From: Nitratiruptor sp.
Lineage (GTDB): Bacteria > Campylobacterota > Campylobacteria > Campylobacterales > Nitratiruptoraceae
Reading direction: 5' to 3'
NCBI GenBank assembly: GCA_015494535.1
Contig: WGBC01000026.1
Location: 1-64,000, forward strand
DNA: 64,000 nucleotides
In this document: piece by piece, positions 63,077 through 64,000 of the stretch
How positions within the stretch are numbered: position 1 is the first letter of the stretch
Layout: each line of letters starts with the position of its first letter
Made by a program: the position numbers and the translations under genes
The notes under the pieces: generated by a model
The model's database searches: none
The model's input: the letters and a program-made list of their open reading frames with translations, nothing else
What the model was told of the DNA's origin: nothing

Positions 63077-64000
63077 TTAGACTCTTTGACCGTTGACAAA
63101 GACAATCACCTGATCGCCCTCGGCATCGAATTTGACACTGTCGCCCTCTTGAACTTTGTCTTCAAGGATAAGTTCTGCCAACCTATCCTCCACTATTTCA
63201 TACAAAGCTCTCTTTAGCGGCCTTGCGCCATAAACAGGATCGAAACCGGCTCTTGCTATGAGTTTTTTGGCGCTTTCGGTCAATTCAAGCTTGATATCGC
63301 GCTCTTTGAGCTTCTCTTGAATTTTTGCAAACATGATATCCACGATTTTTACAATCTCTTGTTCGCCAAGAGGATTGAATATCACAATATCGTCCAAGCG
63401 GTTTAAGAATTCAGGCTTAAAGTATCTCTTAAGCTCATCTTTAACCGCTTTTTCTCTATCTTCTGGATCTCTAAACTCCATAATCTTATCGCTTGCGATG
63501 TTGCTTGTCATGATGATGATGGTGTTGCGAAAATCGACCGTCACGCCCTTGTTGTCTGTAAGGCGTCCATCATCAAGCACTTGCAACAAGATATTAAAGA
63601 CATCTGGATGCGCTTTTTCGATCTCATCAAATAGCACTACGCTATATGGTTTTCTGCGCACCGCTTCAGTGAGCTGTCCACCCTCTTCATATCCCACGTA
63701 TCCTGGAGGCGCTCCCACGAGGCGGCTGACCGCATGTTTTTCCATATATTCGCTCATATCAATTCTTATAAGCGCTTTTTCTGTATCGAACAAGAATCTT
63801 GCCAATGTCTTAGCTGTCTCAGTCTTACCAACCCCAGTAGGACCTAAGAACATAAAGCTACCAATTGGCCTGTTGGTATCTGAAAGGCCTGCTTTATTTC
63901 TCTTAATGGCACGCGCCACTGCTCTAATGGCTTGATCTTGTCCAACTACATACTTTCTTAACTCATCTTCAACGTGCAAGATCTTCTCTTTTTCGCTTTG
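63077..64000 (-). CDS. clpB: ClpB disaggregase, C-terminal part (5' end beyond the right edge)
   Basis: The frame is open at base 64000, giving the last 307 residues. They hold the second AAA+ module: [12 protein letters not shown], Walker [23 protein letters not shown] pore loop, Walker [11 protein letters not shown], sensor and arginine-finger region [12 protein letters not shown], and the D2-small domain ending in NGQRV. The preceding residues [13 protein letters not shown] match the join to the first module of ClpB, which favours ClpB over ClpA/ClpX. HspR-controlled in relatives; its promoter is outside the window. Confidence 0.95.
   Translation of the reverse strand, partial: QSEKEKILHVEDELRKYVVGQDQAIRAVARAIKRNKAGLSDTNRPIGSFMFLGPTGVGKTETAKTLARFLFDTEKALIRIDMSEYMEKHAVSRLVGAPPGYVGYEEGGQLTEAVRRKPYSVVLFDEIEKAHPDVFNILLQVLDDGRLTDNKGVTVDFRNTIIIMTSNIASDKIMEFRDPEDREKAVKDELKRYFKPEFLNRLDDIVIFNPLGEQEIVKIVDIMFAKIQEKLKERDIKLELTESAKKLIARAGFDPVYGARPLKRALYEIVEDRLAELILEDKVQEGDSVKFDAEGDQVIVFVNGQRV

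Noticed and set aside
62831-64000. Replication origin next to rpmH
   Set aside because: No DnaA-box cluster or dnaA is visible; clpB lies upstream and the gap is only 111 bases.
1-64000. CRISPR arrays, insertion sequences, tRNA or rRNA genes
   Set aside because: No regularly spaced repeats, transposase motifs, terminal inverted repeats, cloverleaf sequences or rRNA segments were seen when reading both strands.

Overview
The window looks like chromosomal DNA of a Campylobacterota (Epsilonproteobacteria) species, probably a free-living, vent-type relative of Nitratiruptor/Sulfurimonas rather than an animal pathogen. This is inferred from gene content, not from a search. Pointers are: a CbpA-HspR heat-shock pair, a single XerH-type recombinase, HslV with the MFxATTI start seen in Campylobacter, a dimeric all-alpha dUTPase, a Cts/MSHA-type competence-pilus operon, and the gene string rpmH-rnpA-yidD-yidC-jag-mnmE. 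Genes are tightly packed, many overlap by 1-20 bases, and I see no insertion sequence, prophage, tRNA, rRNA or CRISPR array.

Layout. 1-4.5 kb: a dynamin-like GTPase cut by the left edge, then a chaperone block (htpG, small XRE regulator, cbpA, hspR). 4.5-8.9 kb: murA, an unknown protein, a small methyltransferase, a TetR regulator and xerH; between tetR and xerH lie a phased array of operator-like palindromes and a dif-like site. A chorismate mutase follows. 8.9-11.7 kb: a minus-strand motility operon (DksA-like finger protein, 76-aa protein, motA, motB and a second motB). 11.8-16 kb: yqeY, and a minus-strand run trmN6-like, YkgJ-like, TPR lipoprotein, trpC; then kdsB.

16-22.2 kb: a seven-gene minus-strand operon (rsmD, oligopeptide-type permease, two small proteins, TonB-dependent receptor, YfiR-like periplasmic protein, GGDEF-EAL protein). 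The last gene carries an in-frame TAG, so the c-di-GMP output is interrupted. 22.3-26.7 kb: argG, rplI, hslV, hslU, era. 26.8-35.7 kb: a nine-gene operon in the exact MSHA order I-J-K-L-M-N-(x)-E-G, equivalent to cts DNA-uptake genes of Campylobacter, without a pilin. 35.7-44.7 kb: UvrD-type helicase, valS, SulP transporter, dUTPase, DUF389 and DUF202 membrane proteins. 44.7-45.1 kb: RNase P RNA on the minus strand.

45.1-54.3 kb is the most unusual part: two different RimK-like ATP-grasp ligases, a cytoplasm-type M14 carboxypeptidase with accessory beta domains and an ion-transporter-like protein split at a perfect slippery heptamer form one overlapping operon; an M20 (CPG2-like) peptidase is divergent, and HtpX and an aspartoacylase follow. 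I read this as a possible amide-ligation and amide-hydrolysis system. 54.4-64 kb: pgi, metE, a 354-base gap, then yqgF, mnmE, jag, yidC, yidD, rnpA and rpmH on the minus strand. rnpA has no canonical start codon that would give a full-length protein. The C-terminal third of clpB runs off the right edge.
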